A stretch of DNA of 64,000 bases from Doris montereyensis (GCA_037039925.1 JAXRKP010000605.1:157001-221000), one strand, 5' to 3'; positions 1 through 13,848 are shown, counted from the first letter of the stretch. Numbers and translations: made by a program. The notes: generated by a model not told the origin, from the sequence alone.

Positions 1-719
1 TGTTTGCTAACACTATTTCTTTGAATTATTTTAATCTACCTTAAATTAACCTTTAAATCACAGTATTACTCTGAATTGATAGAATTAAAAAGTTTTTTTT
101 TAATTAGCGCAGACAATCAAAAGAGAAAGCATTGCAAAAGAAACTATCAAATCATAATTAGCATCAAGGAGGATAGAGAATTAAATTTAAAACTACCATT
201 TTCAAGGATGTCTTCTTCTTTGAAGTTCCACTTTTGACTTTCTTGCTGATCCTCAATAATCTTCAGATTCACGGATGAATAATCTAATATTTAGAATCAA
301 AAGCAATTATGTTGCTTCAATTTACATAAATTCTTAAAGTTATTTGATCAACTTTAAATATGACTACTTTTACATATTTAACCAGCTTTTAATCCTGAAT
401 GCATAAACAAAAACATCTCATGTTGAAGAAAGCAACCCATTGAGAATTTTGTTGACAGACATCTACTACGAGCTGAAAAAAACTAAGAACTAGCTCAGTA
501 AAAATCCTAAATAATAATTGTATTTGATCTGTATACTTGCAAATTAAATTTAATGAAGCTTTGATATCATAATCTGATAACTTTAAACCAAAACCAACTC
601 AGAGTCCCACAGCAGCTATTTATAGTACAATGAAAACAAGTATGCATGATATCATTGATATTTCCATTACGTCGATAATAATTCCTCACTTCACTACACA
701 CACACACGTACATAATACA
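1..719. other. AT-rich sequence, no gene seen
   Basis: No exon-like reading frame, RNA gene or clear repeat is visible. A short CA run lies near 697-709. Confidence 0.5.
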
Positions 720-1400
720 AGCATGTTACACCCCGGGTGATACCAATACCAAGAACAATTATTAGATCGGGTCAGTCTTCGATATTGAGGTTACGTAGGT
801 AGCGTGAACAGTATTTAAGTACTATTCCTACTTTTTTAATAATAAAACATGTTCAAAGCGGTGGCTTAGATGAATGAACATTCTACTCAAAGATGGGTAC
901 CTAATGAAATTTTCAATAATTAACATCAATTCTGGTACTTACTCAGATGAAAATGATCTTAAGGTCATTTAGAAACTACATGATGCAAAATATGGTTACT
1001 CTTAGTGGCCTGTCAACAGAGCCTTTGGCGAACAAAGCATCAACTCAGAATCATATACAAGCATATTAGAGCCGGGTGACGCCAAGTACCATTATCAGAT
1101 CGAGTCAGTATTTGATACTGAGATTATACAGGTATGCAAGGTCAGTATTATTCCAACTTTTTAATTATAAAACCTGTGCAACATCGCGGTTCAGGTAAAT
1201 AAAATTTTTCTCAAAGACGGGCAAACAATGAAATTTTCATTAATTGAATATCACTTCTGGCAGAAAAATTTGACAATTGAAAACGACCTTGGGATCATAT
1301 AGAACCTACATACAAAATATGGTTACTCTTAAGGGCTAGTAATAGAGCCTTTGACGAACAAAAAACGAACAGCTCAGAATTATATCCATGTATATAGATA
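720..1400. repeat. Diverged tandem duplication, two units of about 340 bp
   Basis: Unit 1 (about 720-1064) and unit 2 (about 1065-1400) share a colinear series of motifs: a CCGGGTGA-like block, 'agatcg(g)gtcagt', 'tactttttaat', 'tcaaagacgggtac', 'tgaaattttcaat', and near the end 'aaaatatggttactctta' followed by 'agagcctttg.cgaacaaa'. The units differ by many substitutions and small indels, so the duplication is not recent. No conserved reading frame crosses it. Confidence 0.75.
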
Positions 1401-1817
1401 TTGGCTCCTTCTTTCCCCATACCAAAAATAAGTAGTAAAAACAGTCGACTTAAACATTTAAAATACTGCACTGAGAGGTATTTCAGGTCATTTCTTCCAA
1501 AAGTTACACAAAGTTTTTGCAATTCTTAACTTTGAAATGTGTAATGTCCTTTTACAAATTAATGTTTAAGCAATGAAAATTGGTGAATAGAGAATGAATG
1601 ATTTATGATAATGTCATGAATGTGTTTAAAAATAAGCTGATTTGTCATCAATTATTGTTTATGTATATTGTTTCACCGTACTATCTATATTACCTACTTA
1701 CTTATCTTTCTATATATTTCTCCTAGAATCTATTACATTATTTTATCGCAGCATTGGATATTCACAACAATTGTGCCGCTCCCATGATGTTGCAATAAAC
1801 AAAGTCAACTGTATTTA
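1401..1817. other. Intergenic, no feature seen
   Basis: AT-rich unique sequence. The small open frames show no recognisable domain. Confidence 0.4.
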
Positions 1818-2100
1818 CAGTGGTGTCGGTCTAAGAACCCGTCGTCTGAGAACTCGGTCCGCCTAAGAACTTGCTATTTCCGTGCAGTAGAATTTTTACT
1901 TATATAAAACTACCACCTTAAGACCCCACTAGTACAACCCAGTCTGATTGTGAGCTGAGAATCATGAAAAAAAATCCACACTCAATTTAATGCTAGTAAT
2001 TGCCGATAGAATGGAATATGTTGCAATTGAATTATAGAAAGGCGGGTGGGAATTTTATTGCATTGGCCCGTACACTAGCAGGTGTTATAAACACGTCACA
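1818..2100 (+). mobile_element. MITE copy (same family as 45866-46289), right end missing
   Basis: It begins TA-CAGTGGTGTC followed by a 'taagaaccc..cggtccgcctaagaac' block. It then aligns colinearly with the complete copy at 45866-46289 ('atttccgtgcag.agaattttt', 'aaaactacc.ccttaaga', 'attgcattgg.cc..acactag.aggtg'). Similarity stops near 2100, so the distal inverted end is not seen here. Confidence 0.7.
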
Positions 2101-2712
2101 TGGGTGTGCCATATCCTGAATGACCGACAAGAGGTAGGCTTGCCATCCGTCCTATCCATCTTTCCTGGCCACCTGTGACCATACCTTTGCACCTCGGACA
2201 TGACAGCCGAAAGAAGATTACGTAACAGTAATGTGCCACGGTGTGGAGGCAAAGCAATTACGTGGCTCGCGTTGCAACATCTAAGATAGGTGAGGTAGGG
2301 TAAGGACAGCCCTCTTATTGTTGTGAGTTTTCTCAGACTGTCTTTCTCTGATTGGCTGAAAAATGAATGTCCAATCACATTGTGTTTTCAACAGAAGTTA
2401 TCGTACAAATCGCTACACTGTTTTGTCATAGTCAAAAACATTCATTGATTTGCTCAGCTCGCTGGAGGCTATTTACCTAAAAAGACTACATATTTTTCAA
2501 AACATCATTTCAAGCACAGTTTCAGACCATCATAATACCTACAAGAGACAGTTCTCTTGATAACGAACAGAGACTGCTTATCTATTGGGGTCTGATCAAA
2601 ACTTTTACAGTCAAGGGAATAGCCAATGCAAACTAGGCTATATAAACAATGAAGCAAAAATACAAAGCATGTCGGGATTCACCTTTATTTCTGTCTCCCG
2701 TATATATATATA
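2101..2712. other. Intergenic, no feature seen
   Basis: Unique-looking sequence ending in a short TA run (2701-2712) that forms the target of the next element. The open frames look spurious. Confidence 0.4.
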
Positions 2713-3465
2713 CTCATTTGCAAAGAAACTGCACACCTGGTATTTTTACTCTCATTTACCCATTGCAAGGGATGTGACAAAACTTTGAGGTGGAAAATGA
2801 ATCATGTCCATTTCTGTATTGATAAATAAGATTCACACATTGTTGACCTTGGTGTTTTGAATTTAATATCGCCTTTTGTTTAGATTATTGCTGTGCGCCG
2901 ACCATAGAACGTACACATATTTGAATTTGGGCTTGTGGAAAAACATCACAAGCATATGTGATTGCTCTTTAAAGTTCTGGTAGAGTTCTTGGTTTATCAG
3001 GTAGCATCTTCGCTTTGACCTTGATGATATCCCATAAATGCTCCATGGGGTTGAGATCAGGACTCAGTGTTGGCAATGGTTGAAGTGTATTGACGCTCAT
3101 AAGCTGAAAGATAGTCTCTTGTATGACATGACATGTGAGCTGGTACGTTGTTGGGCATAAAGATGAGGTTTTCATGCTTTGTATCAAAAGGGCAATATGT
3201 TTTTGTTTATTTTTTCCATGAAAACTTTGCAGTAATTCAAGCAAAAAGGTAGAAATAGATGATATTGAATCTAGGATTTATGAAATGTACCCACTGGAAA
3301 AAATCATGGAATTTCTAGACATGAAGGTCAACAATGTGTGAATCTTTATTATTTATCAATACAGAAATGGAAACGATTCATTTTCCACCTAAACTTTTGT
3401 CTTATCTCTTACAATGGGTAAATGAGAGTAAAAATATCAGATGTGCAGTTTCTTTTGCAAATGAG
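2713..3465 (-). mobile_element. Tc1/mariner-like element with long inverted repeats, inactive
   Basis: A 753-bp element flanked by TA on both sides (2711-2712 and 3466-3467). The left terminus (2713-2850) and the reverse complement of the right terminus (3324-3465) match almost throughout: both start CTCATTTGCAAA and both end at TTGTTGACCTT, giving inverted repeats of about 140 bp. The interior encodes, on the minus strand, a remnant of a DDE transposase (see 2969-3244). TA target duplication plus this transposase is diagnostic of the Tc1/mariner superfamily. The right end abuts the 3' tail of a LINE copy. Confidence 0.88.
2969..3244 (-). pseudogene. Tc1/mariner transposase C-terminal remnant
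   Basis: The translation contains the hallmark LSPDLNPMEHLWDII, matching the SPDLNPIEHLWD motif around the third catalytic region of Tc1 transposases. In another frame just upstream lies FMPNNVPAH followed by TRDYL, corresponding to the QDNAPAH block that carries the second catalytic Asp. Here that Asp is Asn. The two blocks are in different frames, so at least one frameshift separates them. The N-terminal HTH and first catalytic Asp are absent because the element is internally deleted. It cannot encode active enzyme. Confidence 0.85.
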
Positions 3466-3467
3466 TA

Positions 3468-4905
3468 TTCTTTCTTTCTTTCTTTATCAGTTTCCATTCT
3501 ACCTTCCGGTGTATGGGTTCAGATGCCTGAAATGATCTTTCTCCAGGACGCCCTGTCCTGGCATTTTCTGTTTCCTTCCAAAAAAGTTAAATTTCTTTGC
3601 TTTAATGCCTCTTTTATATCTTCTTCCCACTTTCTCCAAGGTCTGCTTTTTGGTCTTGCACTGTATACTGATTTAGCTATTCTATTGTCATTCATTCTGT
3701 TTACATGCCAAAACCATCTCAGTTGATATGTTTCTATCTTAGTTTTTATGCCATCTGCTTTGGTTTGATCTCTTATTGTTGTGTTTCTGATTTTGTCTCT
3801 TTTGGTTTTCCCTACTACTCTTCTTAGATATTTCATTTCAGCTGCTTGTACTCTACTGTATTCCGTACTGTCTAAGGTCTAGGTTTCGCTGCCATAGAGG
3901 AGAGTAGGACAATAAACTGTGTTGTATACTGCCATTTTGGTTTTTGTTGACAATTTTTGTTTACCAATAAAGGCCTTTCCCAGATGATTATATATTGCAC
4001 TTGCCTTTTGGATTCTCTGGCTGATTTCTTCTCTTAGTTAATCATTACTCCTAGGTAATTGTAGCTTTGAGCTTGTTTTAAATTCTCCTTGCCCAATTTA
4101 AGATTTTATGTTTTAGCTTCCCTAGTTACTAGCATTGTTTTGGTTTTCTTTGCATTTACTGTACTCTCATTCCTCTTTTATTTAGTTCATTATTCATCAT
4201 GTTGATATTGGACTGAAGGTCCCTTTCTGATTTTCCAATCAGAACTAAATCCTCAGCAAATGAAAGCATTGATACATTTACTGGTTTGAGCTTCCACATA
4301 CCTACATTCATTTTCTTCATTTTTGAGAATGCCATTGTGACTGAATCCATAAATGTGATAAACAAAAGAGGACTTAGAATACAACCATGTCTTACTGATC
4401 TTCCTAAAATTCTTCAGATACATTTCTGTCTTCTTTCACTGCAAATGTTGGTTTATTGTAAAAACTTTTAATGGCTTCTATTAAATTTTGCGCTACATTA
4501 TGTTCTTTTAAGGAATGCCATAGTTCGTCCCTCCTCATGGTGTCAAATGCCTTTTAAGTCAATAAAGCACAGATGCAAGTCAATGTTTCTCTCAAGGAAT
4601 TTTTCTATTATTTGTCTAATTGTGAATATGTCGTCTTGTACACTTTTTCCTGGTCTAAATCCACTCTGATGTTCTTCAATCTGATCCTCTACTCTTTTCC
4701 TTAGTCTCATTTCCAGTATCCTGGCATACACTTTTCCTGGTATGCTAAGTAGAGATATCTCTCTATAGTTTGAGCATTCCATAGTTGATCCTTTGTTATG
4801 TACATGTATTAGTACTACCGTTCCCTTTTTCCAGTTGTCTGGCATCTGTTTGAACATGATCAACATGTACATAAATTTGTATAAAAAAAAATTATATTCA
4901 GGCAA
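3468..4905 (-). mobile_element. RTE-like LINE, 5'-truncated copy A
   Basis: Minus-strand copy of the same LINE found at 6.2, 14.1 and 25.2 kb. In element order (right to left) it shows the reverse-transcriptase start ([20 protein letters not shown]), the first RT aspartate block ([10 protein letters not shown]), a degraded FAEDLVLIGKSERD in place of FADD, and the C-terminal RWFWHVNRMND region. It ends in a TTTC-type simple tail at 3468-3487, as RTE elements end in short 3' repeats. Several stops and frame changes make it inactive. The endonuclease half is missing. Confidence 0.85.
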
Positions 4906-5888
4906 TGAATCATTTCACATCTTATTAGATCTTGATCACTAATAAAAAAGTGAATGTTAGATACTAACAAAATTCAACAGCTTGGAACAACACTTACCAT
5001 ATCATTATGTACAAGAGTCATGAATAATCAAGGACGAAATACATCAATGTCTCAAACAATATGAACTAATGATGCGATTGGGACTTGATATCTGTGGAGA
5101 AAATGTTTGATTTACATGAGAAAGCACATAAATTCAAGACAATTTTTGCATTTTTTATGGTTTTATTGAAGAAGGGAAACGGAGTGTGTTACACAAATAT
5201 ACACAGCCACAGACCCACAAACACTTACGTAAATTTACATGGTACTCATAATAGATCATTTTTATTGAGCACCTTCTCCTGTGCAAAACAGGCTCAAAGC
5301 TCTTAAGTAAAGATGTGTACTCAATGTAAAACATTGGGTAATGAGGGGAAACATTTCAATTTCTCTAGGCGTAGGGCATAATGTGGTATAGCAATCGCTT
5401 CCCAAGTGCATGGTGGTTGGTAGCAAACTTAAACGTGCACTTAGGTGGTGGTCGACGGTTAACTATAATATGTACTATTATGTCTCATTTTGGATGGATT
5501 TGGGGTCGTGTCCTTTGATTTTCTTTATCTAGCGACGTTAACAAGTATCATTTATTATTTGTTTGTTTTCTTTTTTTTTTTAAACCAATATGTTTATTTA
5601 CTTATTAAGTATGGCGTAATTATCACTAGTATCTCGCCTAACTTTTAGATTGATCAAGAATTTTTTTAAAATATACTTCACACCTCTAGGTCTCCATTCA
5701 TGTCCATGGTCTTCTCATTCTGTGAAGGCCATCGACCATGCTTAGCAGTGTACAACACTACATGCACAATACATTAGCAATACATTGTAATACAAAGGTT
5801 ATACCCGCAACGTCACATGTTTGTACTCTCATTATTGGTGGAGTGGTCATTTATTGTTGTTGAATACAATGTAGTAGCTTGGCCTTAT
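4906..5888. other. Intergenic, no gene seen
   Basis: No recognisable coding, RNA or repeat feature apart from a short poly-T near 5571-5581. Confidence 0.4.
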
Positions 5889-6190
<302 letters not shown>

Positions 6191-6213
6191 TTTATGCTCA
6201 GTGTTTTGTCTGA

Positions 6214-9200
6214 CCCGGGCAGTGGACAGGTAAGCACCTTTATGAGGATTAGGCAGTCCCGCCCTCCACCAGTCTCCTGCTGCCTTGCAGGCTGGTCTTG
6301 GCTGACCAAAGGCTAAGGGAGTTAACCCTGACATAAAATAACAACCTGCTACCTTGCGGGTTGGTTTTGAGCAACCAAAGGCTAAGGGAGCACCCTGACA
6401 GAAAATAACAAGGCTTGGAAGGGGGCCTCAAGGTGGCAGCCCCACCATCTACCTAGGGTACAGTGGGCCAATCCCCTGCTTATTCAAAACCAAACTGATT
6501 CTAAGAAGTACATATAATGATATACCTGGCTTGAACTTTCGAAGACGACTCTGGATAAGAACACGGACTGTGATTTTTGCAACATGGAATATAAGGGCAA
6601 TTAATGGAAAGCAAGTTAGAATTTGCTGAAGAAATGGGCAAATTCAAAACAGACATTTTGGCTATTATAGAAACAAAGAAAAAAGGACAAGGAATAGAAA
6701 ATGTAGGAACAAATCATACTTTAATCTTCTTGGGAGTAGATGTCAAAGATAGAGCTAGAGCAGGAGTAAGCCTCCTAATGCATAAAAGGCAAGAAATGCT
6801 ACTAGAAAGTTGGAAATTTATAAGCCCATGGCTATTAGAGGTAAATATTAAACCAAAAAGAAGAAAAAATTAAATTATTAATAGCTTATGGACGAAACGA
6901 AGATGCCACCACAGAAGAAAAAGAAATCTTCGAAAACTATTTACAAATAGCTTACAGAGAATCTTAAACCCAAACAAGAACTAATGGTTTTAGGAGATTT
7001 AAACGCTAGAGTAGGCAACAATATAGAAACATCAGGAGGAGTAATAGGTAAACAAGGAGAGACAACAACTAATCCAAATGGAGACAGACTAATAGATTTT
7101 TGCCTAAAGAATAACATGAAAATAACTAACACATTTTTCCTCATAAAGATATCCACAAATATACACGAGTAAATGAAGACAGATGTGAAAAGTCAATGAT
7201 ACACTACATAATAGTTAGCAGGTCCCTTTTTTACACTACATTGGATGCAAGAGTAAACAGAGGAGCTGAAATATTTAGTGATCATCACTTAGTGATAGCC
7301 AAAATGAGATTACTAATCGAAGAAAACAAACAGAAAAGGAAAAGAAGAAAGCTATTAAACTCAAAATAGAAGAACTAAATAAACCAATAGTAAAACAGAT
7401 ATACCAATCCAGGATAAAAAAAATTATTAGTGAAAAGCAGCTGGGTCTGAAGGATAGCACAATAGAAGAATAGTGGCAAAAGTATAAAGAAACACTGCTC
7501 ATTTGTACTGAAGAGGTCTGTGGTAGGAAACAAATTAAAGAAGATATGAAAAAAACAGCATTGTGGAATGAGAATGTCAAGACTAAGATCAAGAGAGAAA
7601 AGAAAGATGCGTGGAAGAAATACTTGCAAACAAAGAGACCAGAGGTTAGGGAAGATTGCACGAGTAAAAGAACTATTGCCAAAGAGGAAGTGAAGAAAGC
7701 AAAACAGAAATAGTGGGAAGAGTTTGGACAAAGACTTCAAGAAAGCCATCAAGGAAATCAAAAGCTGTTCTGGGTGGCAATGAAGAGCATGAGAAAGACC
7801 AAAGTATGCCCAAATTAAGAATGCCAAAGGAGAAATAATGAAAGGAGATGGCGAAATCATGAAAACATGGAGAAAGTATTTTCACCAATTACATAATCCC
7901 TCCAGAACATATGAAATAAGGAATACAGATCAATTAGTAAGAGTAACATGTAATCCAGAAGAGACAACTGAAGATGTAGATATATCAATGGAAGAACTCC
8001 AAACAGCTATAAGGAAAGTGAAATTAGGAAAGACCCAGGAGCAGATCAAGTTTATCCAGAAATGGTTTAAAACCAAGTGAGAGAGGCAAACAAATTACTA
8101 CATGCAATATGTCAACAAGCATGGAAGTCTAAACAGGTGCCAAACGATTGGAAGAAGGGAACGGTAGTACCAGAGAGGATCAACTATGGAATGCTCAAAC
8201 TATAGAGGGATATTACTTGTTAACGTACCAGGAAAAGTGTATGGCAGAATACTAGAATTTGATGTAGATATAGGAGTAAGACAGGGTTGTATGGCAGATT
8301 TCTAAAATCACATTTATGGATTCAGTCGCAAAGGCATCCTCGAAAATGAAGAAAATGAATGTAGATGTGGAAGCTCAAACCAGTAAATGTATCAATGTTT
8401 TCATTTGCTGATGATTTAGTTCTGTTTGGAAAATCAGAAAGGGACCTCCAGTCGAATATCAACATGATGAATAATGAATTAAATAAAAGAAGAATGAGAG
8501 TAAATGCAAAGAAAACCAAAACAATGCTACTTACCAAAGGAAGCTAAAATACAAAATCTTAAATTGGGCAGGGGCAATCTAGAACAAGTTCAAAGCTACA
8601 ATTACCTAGGAGTAATGATTTACTCAGAGGAAAACTAAGAGAAGAAATCAGCCAGAGAATCAAAAAGCCAAATGCAATGTATAACCATCTAGGAAAGGCA
8701 TTTGTAGGTAAGCAAGAATTGTCAACAAAAACCAAAATGGCAGTATACAACACGGTTTATTGTCCTACTCTCCTCTATGGCAGTGAAACCTGGACCTTAG
8801 ACAGTAAGGAATACAGTAGAATACTGGCAATCAAAATAAAATATCTAAGAAGAGTAGTAGGGAAAACTAAAAGAGACAAAATCAAACACGACAATAAGAG
8901 ATCTAACCAAAGCAGATAGCATAAAAACTTAGATAGAAATGAATCAAATGAGATGGTTTGGGCATGTTAACAGAATAAATGACAATAGAATAGCTAAATC
9001 AGTATTCAGTGCTAAAGCTCAAGGTAAAAGACTAAAAGGCAGACCTCACACAAAGTGGGAAGAAGATATAAAAGAGGTATTAACGCAAGAAATTTAATTT
9101 TCATGGAAAGGAAACAGAAAATGTTAGGACAGGTTAGCCTGGAGAAAAATCATTTCGGGCATCTAAACCCATACACCCGAAGGTAAAATGGGAGCTGATA

Positions 9201-9215
9201 AAAAAAGAAAGAAAG
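6214..9215 (+). mobile_element. RTE-like LINE copy B, internally deleted
   Basis: Begins with a 5' leader (about 6214-6480) containing two copies of a roughly 65-bp unit ending 'ttaaccctgacagaaaat'. Endonuclease (APE-type) motifs follow: TWNIRAIN near 6580, ETKKKG, AYG.NED, LMVLGDLNARVG (6984) and SDHHLVIAK. The RT part starts with [15 protein letters not shown] (about 7990). The region with the first RT catalytic Asp is deleted near 8257, joining 'gcagaatact' to 'gatgtagatataggag'. [14 protein letters not shown] (about 8402), the C-terminal [10 protein letters not shown] and RWFGHVN follow, then a GAAA-rich tail. Many stops and frameshifts: dead. Single-ORF EN-RT layout, roughly 3 kb length and simple 3' tail favour the RTE clade. 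Confidence 0.88.
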
Positions 9216-9895
9216 CTTTGTCCGACACAACATACCTGGCTTGACAGCCTCACCAGACATTTAGAGGAGAGAAGATTAAATGCATGACAGTTGAAAGGAC
9301 AAGCTGGGTGTCTGTTATTTATTGTAGATAAACAATGATGCGTTGCACGTCCGTTTAGTTAGATTCTCTCTGTTATCATTTTCACAGATACCGTACACGG
9401 CGTAAAAAACCTATACCTCTTAGTTGCTTCTGCCCACCACTTAGGTCACGTTGACCAAGGTCAACAACTGGTCAAAACGCAATGTAAGCATTACCTGTTG
9501 GCAATTGCGGAAAAAAACAATGAAATGACCATATTATATTGTTCTGTTTTCACCATATTTATTAGTCATGATGTCATAAGTGTGTGGTCACCAAATGTGA
9601 ACTGACCACTTTTCCATTGTGCGCAAATATCATACCCAAGATATCATTCATTATTACGCAAGAAGAATTCAAAGTTGATTTAGAAAAATTGAAAGTAATT
9701 GTGGACAATATGAATTGAAACTTCAAAAGCTTGAAAACCAAACTTGTAACAATTACCAAACTGGCAAAAACTCATCTCATTACAATTGTAAACCTGATGA
9801 CGAAAACACATTGGAGGTTTCATAAGAAATGACGAAGCTGGCTCTGTTTAACTAACAAGCACTGTGATATAAACCACCTTGAGAGACAAACCGAC

Positions 9896-9896
<1 letters not shown>
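9216..9896. other. Intergenic, no gene seen
   Basis: Unique sequence between a LINE tail and the next GA array. No domain-bearing reading frame. Confidence 0.4.
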
Positions 9897-10185
<289 letters not shown>

Positions 10186-10319
10186 ATAGTAATGCGATAT
10201 ACACTGTTTAGCTGTCAATTGAGAAAAATATTATTGTCGAAATCGACTCATATGCTTAATATTATTTTCGTACTGAGTACCCATTTGCACATTAGGCAAA
10301 AGTAAGCATGTGAATTTGT

Positions 10320-10372
10320 GCGTGTGTAGTATGTGTATACGTGTGTGTTTGTGAGTGAGTGTGTGTGTGTGT

Positions 10373-10464
<92 letters not shown>

Positions 10465-10487
10465 CAGAGACAGAGACAAAGAGAGGG
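10320..10487. repeat. (TG)n-(GA)n-(GACAGA)n compound microsatellite
   Basis: TG-rich 10320-10372, GA 10376-10446, then a hexamer 'gagaca' variant repeated several times to about 10480. Confidence 0.95.
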
Positions 10488-11905
10488 ATACATTCGTTAG
10501 CTAGCTATCAATCGATATTATAGGATTTGCCCAATACCATTTTTGTACGGAAGCCACATTTATACTCGTTTTTAAACATGCAAATAATTGTAATTGACTT
10601 TATATATTCAACAAAAAGAAGGTAAACTGTTAATATTATTGTCCTAAGTGGTTGACTTGAATGTTTGTGTCATGTTGGACAAACGAAGGAATGTGAAAAA
10701 AATAAAAAAAACCTGTATTTCGTGTTAGAAAGAGTCGATGGGGTTCGAAAAAAATCATAACTCCAGAATTAATAATGAAACCTAAATGAATTTAACACAG
10801 ACTGATAGAGGAATATTTTCTCTTGCAATTAAACTTGTATGACAACTCTGTAAAGTTCAGTTTTTTTATAATAAGACACTAATTGCTGATAAAGCCTATT
10901 CAATTTTAAAATATACCCACTCCACAATAAGGTACACTACACAAAAGCCACAAATAATAGGAGAATCGGATTTTCACAAACACAAGAGCAGATGTTGAGC
11001 GTTTGAGTGAAAATGAAAACTGAGCCAAAAAGTGGTTTTATGCCTTAATTAGAAGGGGATGAAATTGGACAATTTTTGGCACATTTCAGTAGCGATGCCG
11101 ATCATTACCCAAGGGACCTATTGGCGCTAGCAGACCCTTGTCAGTCGGCCATGCACCAGTAATTTATTACCTGCACCTGACTACAACTAAGAGGTCGGGT
11201 TTTGTGTTAGAGTTCGGCGCTGTGTGTATCGTGCATGGCTAGTGTTCACAGATTTAGAGGCAGGCATGGCTTGTCCGGACTATAATAATAATTGTGATTG
11301 TTGAGAAAATATGAGCGTGCACATGGCCGAAATAAAACCAAGACACCATACATTTGATAATAGGGGTTCATATAGCAAAAAATCAGCCGCAACAAAATAA
11401 TGTGTTCTTGGGCGAAGGGTGCACTATTGAGGTGTGCACTTGGACGGCGACTACTATAAATTGTCTTTCCATTCCATTCATCGAGGCGTAATAGACCTGG
11501 AGGCAAATCTTATTGCTGAGTTGACAGTGGACTACATCGTAGGTAAATATTTTTAGGCTACTTTTAGCCTTCTTGCTTTGATCAGTAAGAAATGTGTTTA
11601 TTCATTGTGTAAGAAATATTTACATAAAAGGAAAGACATGTTCAGATTCAGTAATCTCTTGTCATATATCTAATTGAAAAAATATACTTCAAAATAGCCA
11701 AAGAAAAGAAAGAAGCCTACCTGTCACCTTCAGGTTTCCATACAATCCAGTGAATAGGCCTACATGCAAGAATGTGCTATGACAATTATCTTCAGATCTG
11801 GTCTTAGCTTTACCATTCCAAAGAAATCTTAACTGTAAGTAAACAATTCTGCTTCCTTATAGTCGGACAGGTAGCAACAAACTAGCAACTTATTACCCTT
11901 ATTAG

Positions 11906-11944
<39 letters not shown>

Positions 11945-13320
11945 GAAACTAGTTTAATATTTATTTTATAAAGTATTTTGAAAATGAGATGCGGAATGAA
12001 AGTCTGATACATCTGGATGTATATTTTCATTTATCTTCAACTTAATATGTCAAGAGAGTTAGCCGATACATAAATCTAGATCTTGGCTCTAGTGACAGTA
12101 AAGCACTGCACACAATCGCCGATTTTCGGTTCTCGTTCCCTGTGTATGAACAGTCAGAAATCGAAGCCTCCGGCAAAAAATATGAGCAACGGCTGTGATC
12201 AATAAAATGTGGATCAAGACCTAATGGTCAGCTTTTGTCAAAGAATACTTACAACATATGACTGCATTTGTGAAAATCAAATGCCTGTGAGTTGGGATAA
12301 GAAGCTTACAGTTAGCGGATCCTAATCGGCTTTTGTGACGGGCTCTCTTTGGCCATCGTTCTTATTCAGCGTTCATCGTGACCATAGTGATTTCAGGAAA
12401 ATGTGGTTTGGATTTCATTTTATATTTAACAAAATTCTCCTGTGCTCTTTGTTTTCAACTTTTTGAGAAATAAATCACACCTGCTTTAGTCTCATGCGTT
12501 ATCTAAAATTTAAATACTGCTGTTATCTAGATCTAGTTGGAGTAAAAATGGGAGAACGTACGTGAAACTCGAAACGGCGCAAAACAATATTTTGGCAACT
12601 CAACGACTCTCACTTCTTTCTCTCATTCATAACATACAACGTTGATTGACTTCCGGCATAAGATTGTACGGGGACCGTATCAAAGTACGAATTACAGTAA
12701 CTTTTCTTATGTCCGAGTTCGTTGCTGTCACAATGTCGGGGGTTGTGTCACAAGATCTACATGGATCATAGGAGGCAGAAGAAAATCCAGACTTTCAGAC
12801 CGTCACAAAATATTTCCTACATTCAGATTCCAGATCGTTGGATTTAGAATCTTTTCTTTTAATCTAGATCTAGATCTAGATAGCATCTAGGGATCCGCAT
12901 CTAGATTCTAGACATCTAGATTTAGCTCTTACTTACAAACTTTGAGGTACACAAAACAGTACAAGAGATAATTTAATTGTAATTATTAATAATTAATGTT
13001 TGATTACACTCCTTATTTACCCTTTTACTAAAACTAAAACTTTGCTTCTACCTTGTTCTAGATCTAAAATCTAGAGAAAGATCTACAAACCCCAGGAAAG
13101 AATCGGATTAGGCTTCTTCTTCCATTTTGCGGCCGACATTATTTTGTCGATGGTTCTGTAGTAGTGTGGAGATTGCCGAAGATTTCGCTGTTGAGATGAT
13201 TTACTGCAGTAGTTGGGTTGGGGGGAAGAGAAGTAGAGAAGTGACTGGGATGGTTGGAGGGGTGGGGTGAAGGGGGAATGTCAGGAGGAAGGTTGGGGGT
13301 AGGCTAAGGGTTGAGGCTGA
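10488..13320. other. Intergenic region with minor simple repeats
   Basis: No gene recognised. It contains an (ATT)n run at 11905-11944 and a cluster of overlapping TCTAGA/AGATCT palindromes at 12859-12925, with further copies at 13058-13085. Short ORFs show no domain. Confidence 0.5.
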
Positions 13321-13330
13321 TGGGGAGGTT

Positions 13331-13848
13331 CTAGAGATGAGAGGCCATCCTGGACTTGAAACAGTCCAGTGACTCAGCTGGCACAACCTCCTGAAGCAAC
13401 TTGTTCCAATCCGGAATTGATCTTGGAAAGAATTTCATTTGCCTGTACCGTGTCATGCAGGTGGGGATGTCATATTTCAGGTCGTTATTTATCCTATAGC
13501 TCAGCCTGCTGTCAGATGGTTTAGGCAGGTCTGTGGAGTTAATGGAGATGAGACGTGATGAAACTTGTAGAACATCTCCAATCAGGTTTTTGTTATGACA
13601 CTGTTGCATGGAAGGCTAGTTGAGAGACTCAAGGCTCGAGTCCACGCATGATGTTTGGTAGCGGCGATTGGAGACCCATTTTGCTGCTTTTCGTTCGATC
13701 TTCTCGAGGGTCTCAATCTTTGCAGTGTAGTGATCCCAGATGTTGCATACTCAAGAAATGGGCAAACAAGGGCTTTGTAGGCTGTTTCCTTTGTCTTGTT
13801 GACGATCTTGAGGTTGGGCCGGACAAATTCTAGGGTTATCATGCCCAA
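13331..13848 (-). pseudogene. CR1/Jockey-group LINE fragment, ORF2 C-terminus
   Basis: Minus-strand translations in two frames give LKIVNKTKETAYKALVCPFLEYA and then DLPKPSDSRLSYR with RYRQMKFFPRSIPDWNKLLQ. The series ALV.P.LEYA ... LPKPS ... QM.FFPR.I..WN.L..EVV ... FK.R is typical of the region after the RT domain in many invertebrate LINEs of this group. The frame changes between blocks and no RT core is present, so this is a truncated dead copy, unrelated to the RTE copies nearby. Confidence 0.8.

Noticed and set aside
7275..7860. Membrane-protein-like minus-strand frames (Phe/Leu/Ser-rich), also at 15001-15557
   Set aside because: They are antisense of the A-rich RTE ORF; the plus strand carries clear endonuclease/RT motifs.
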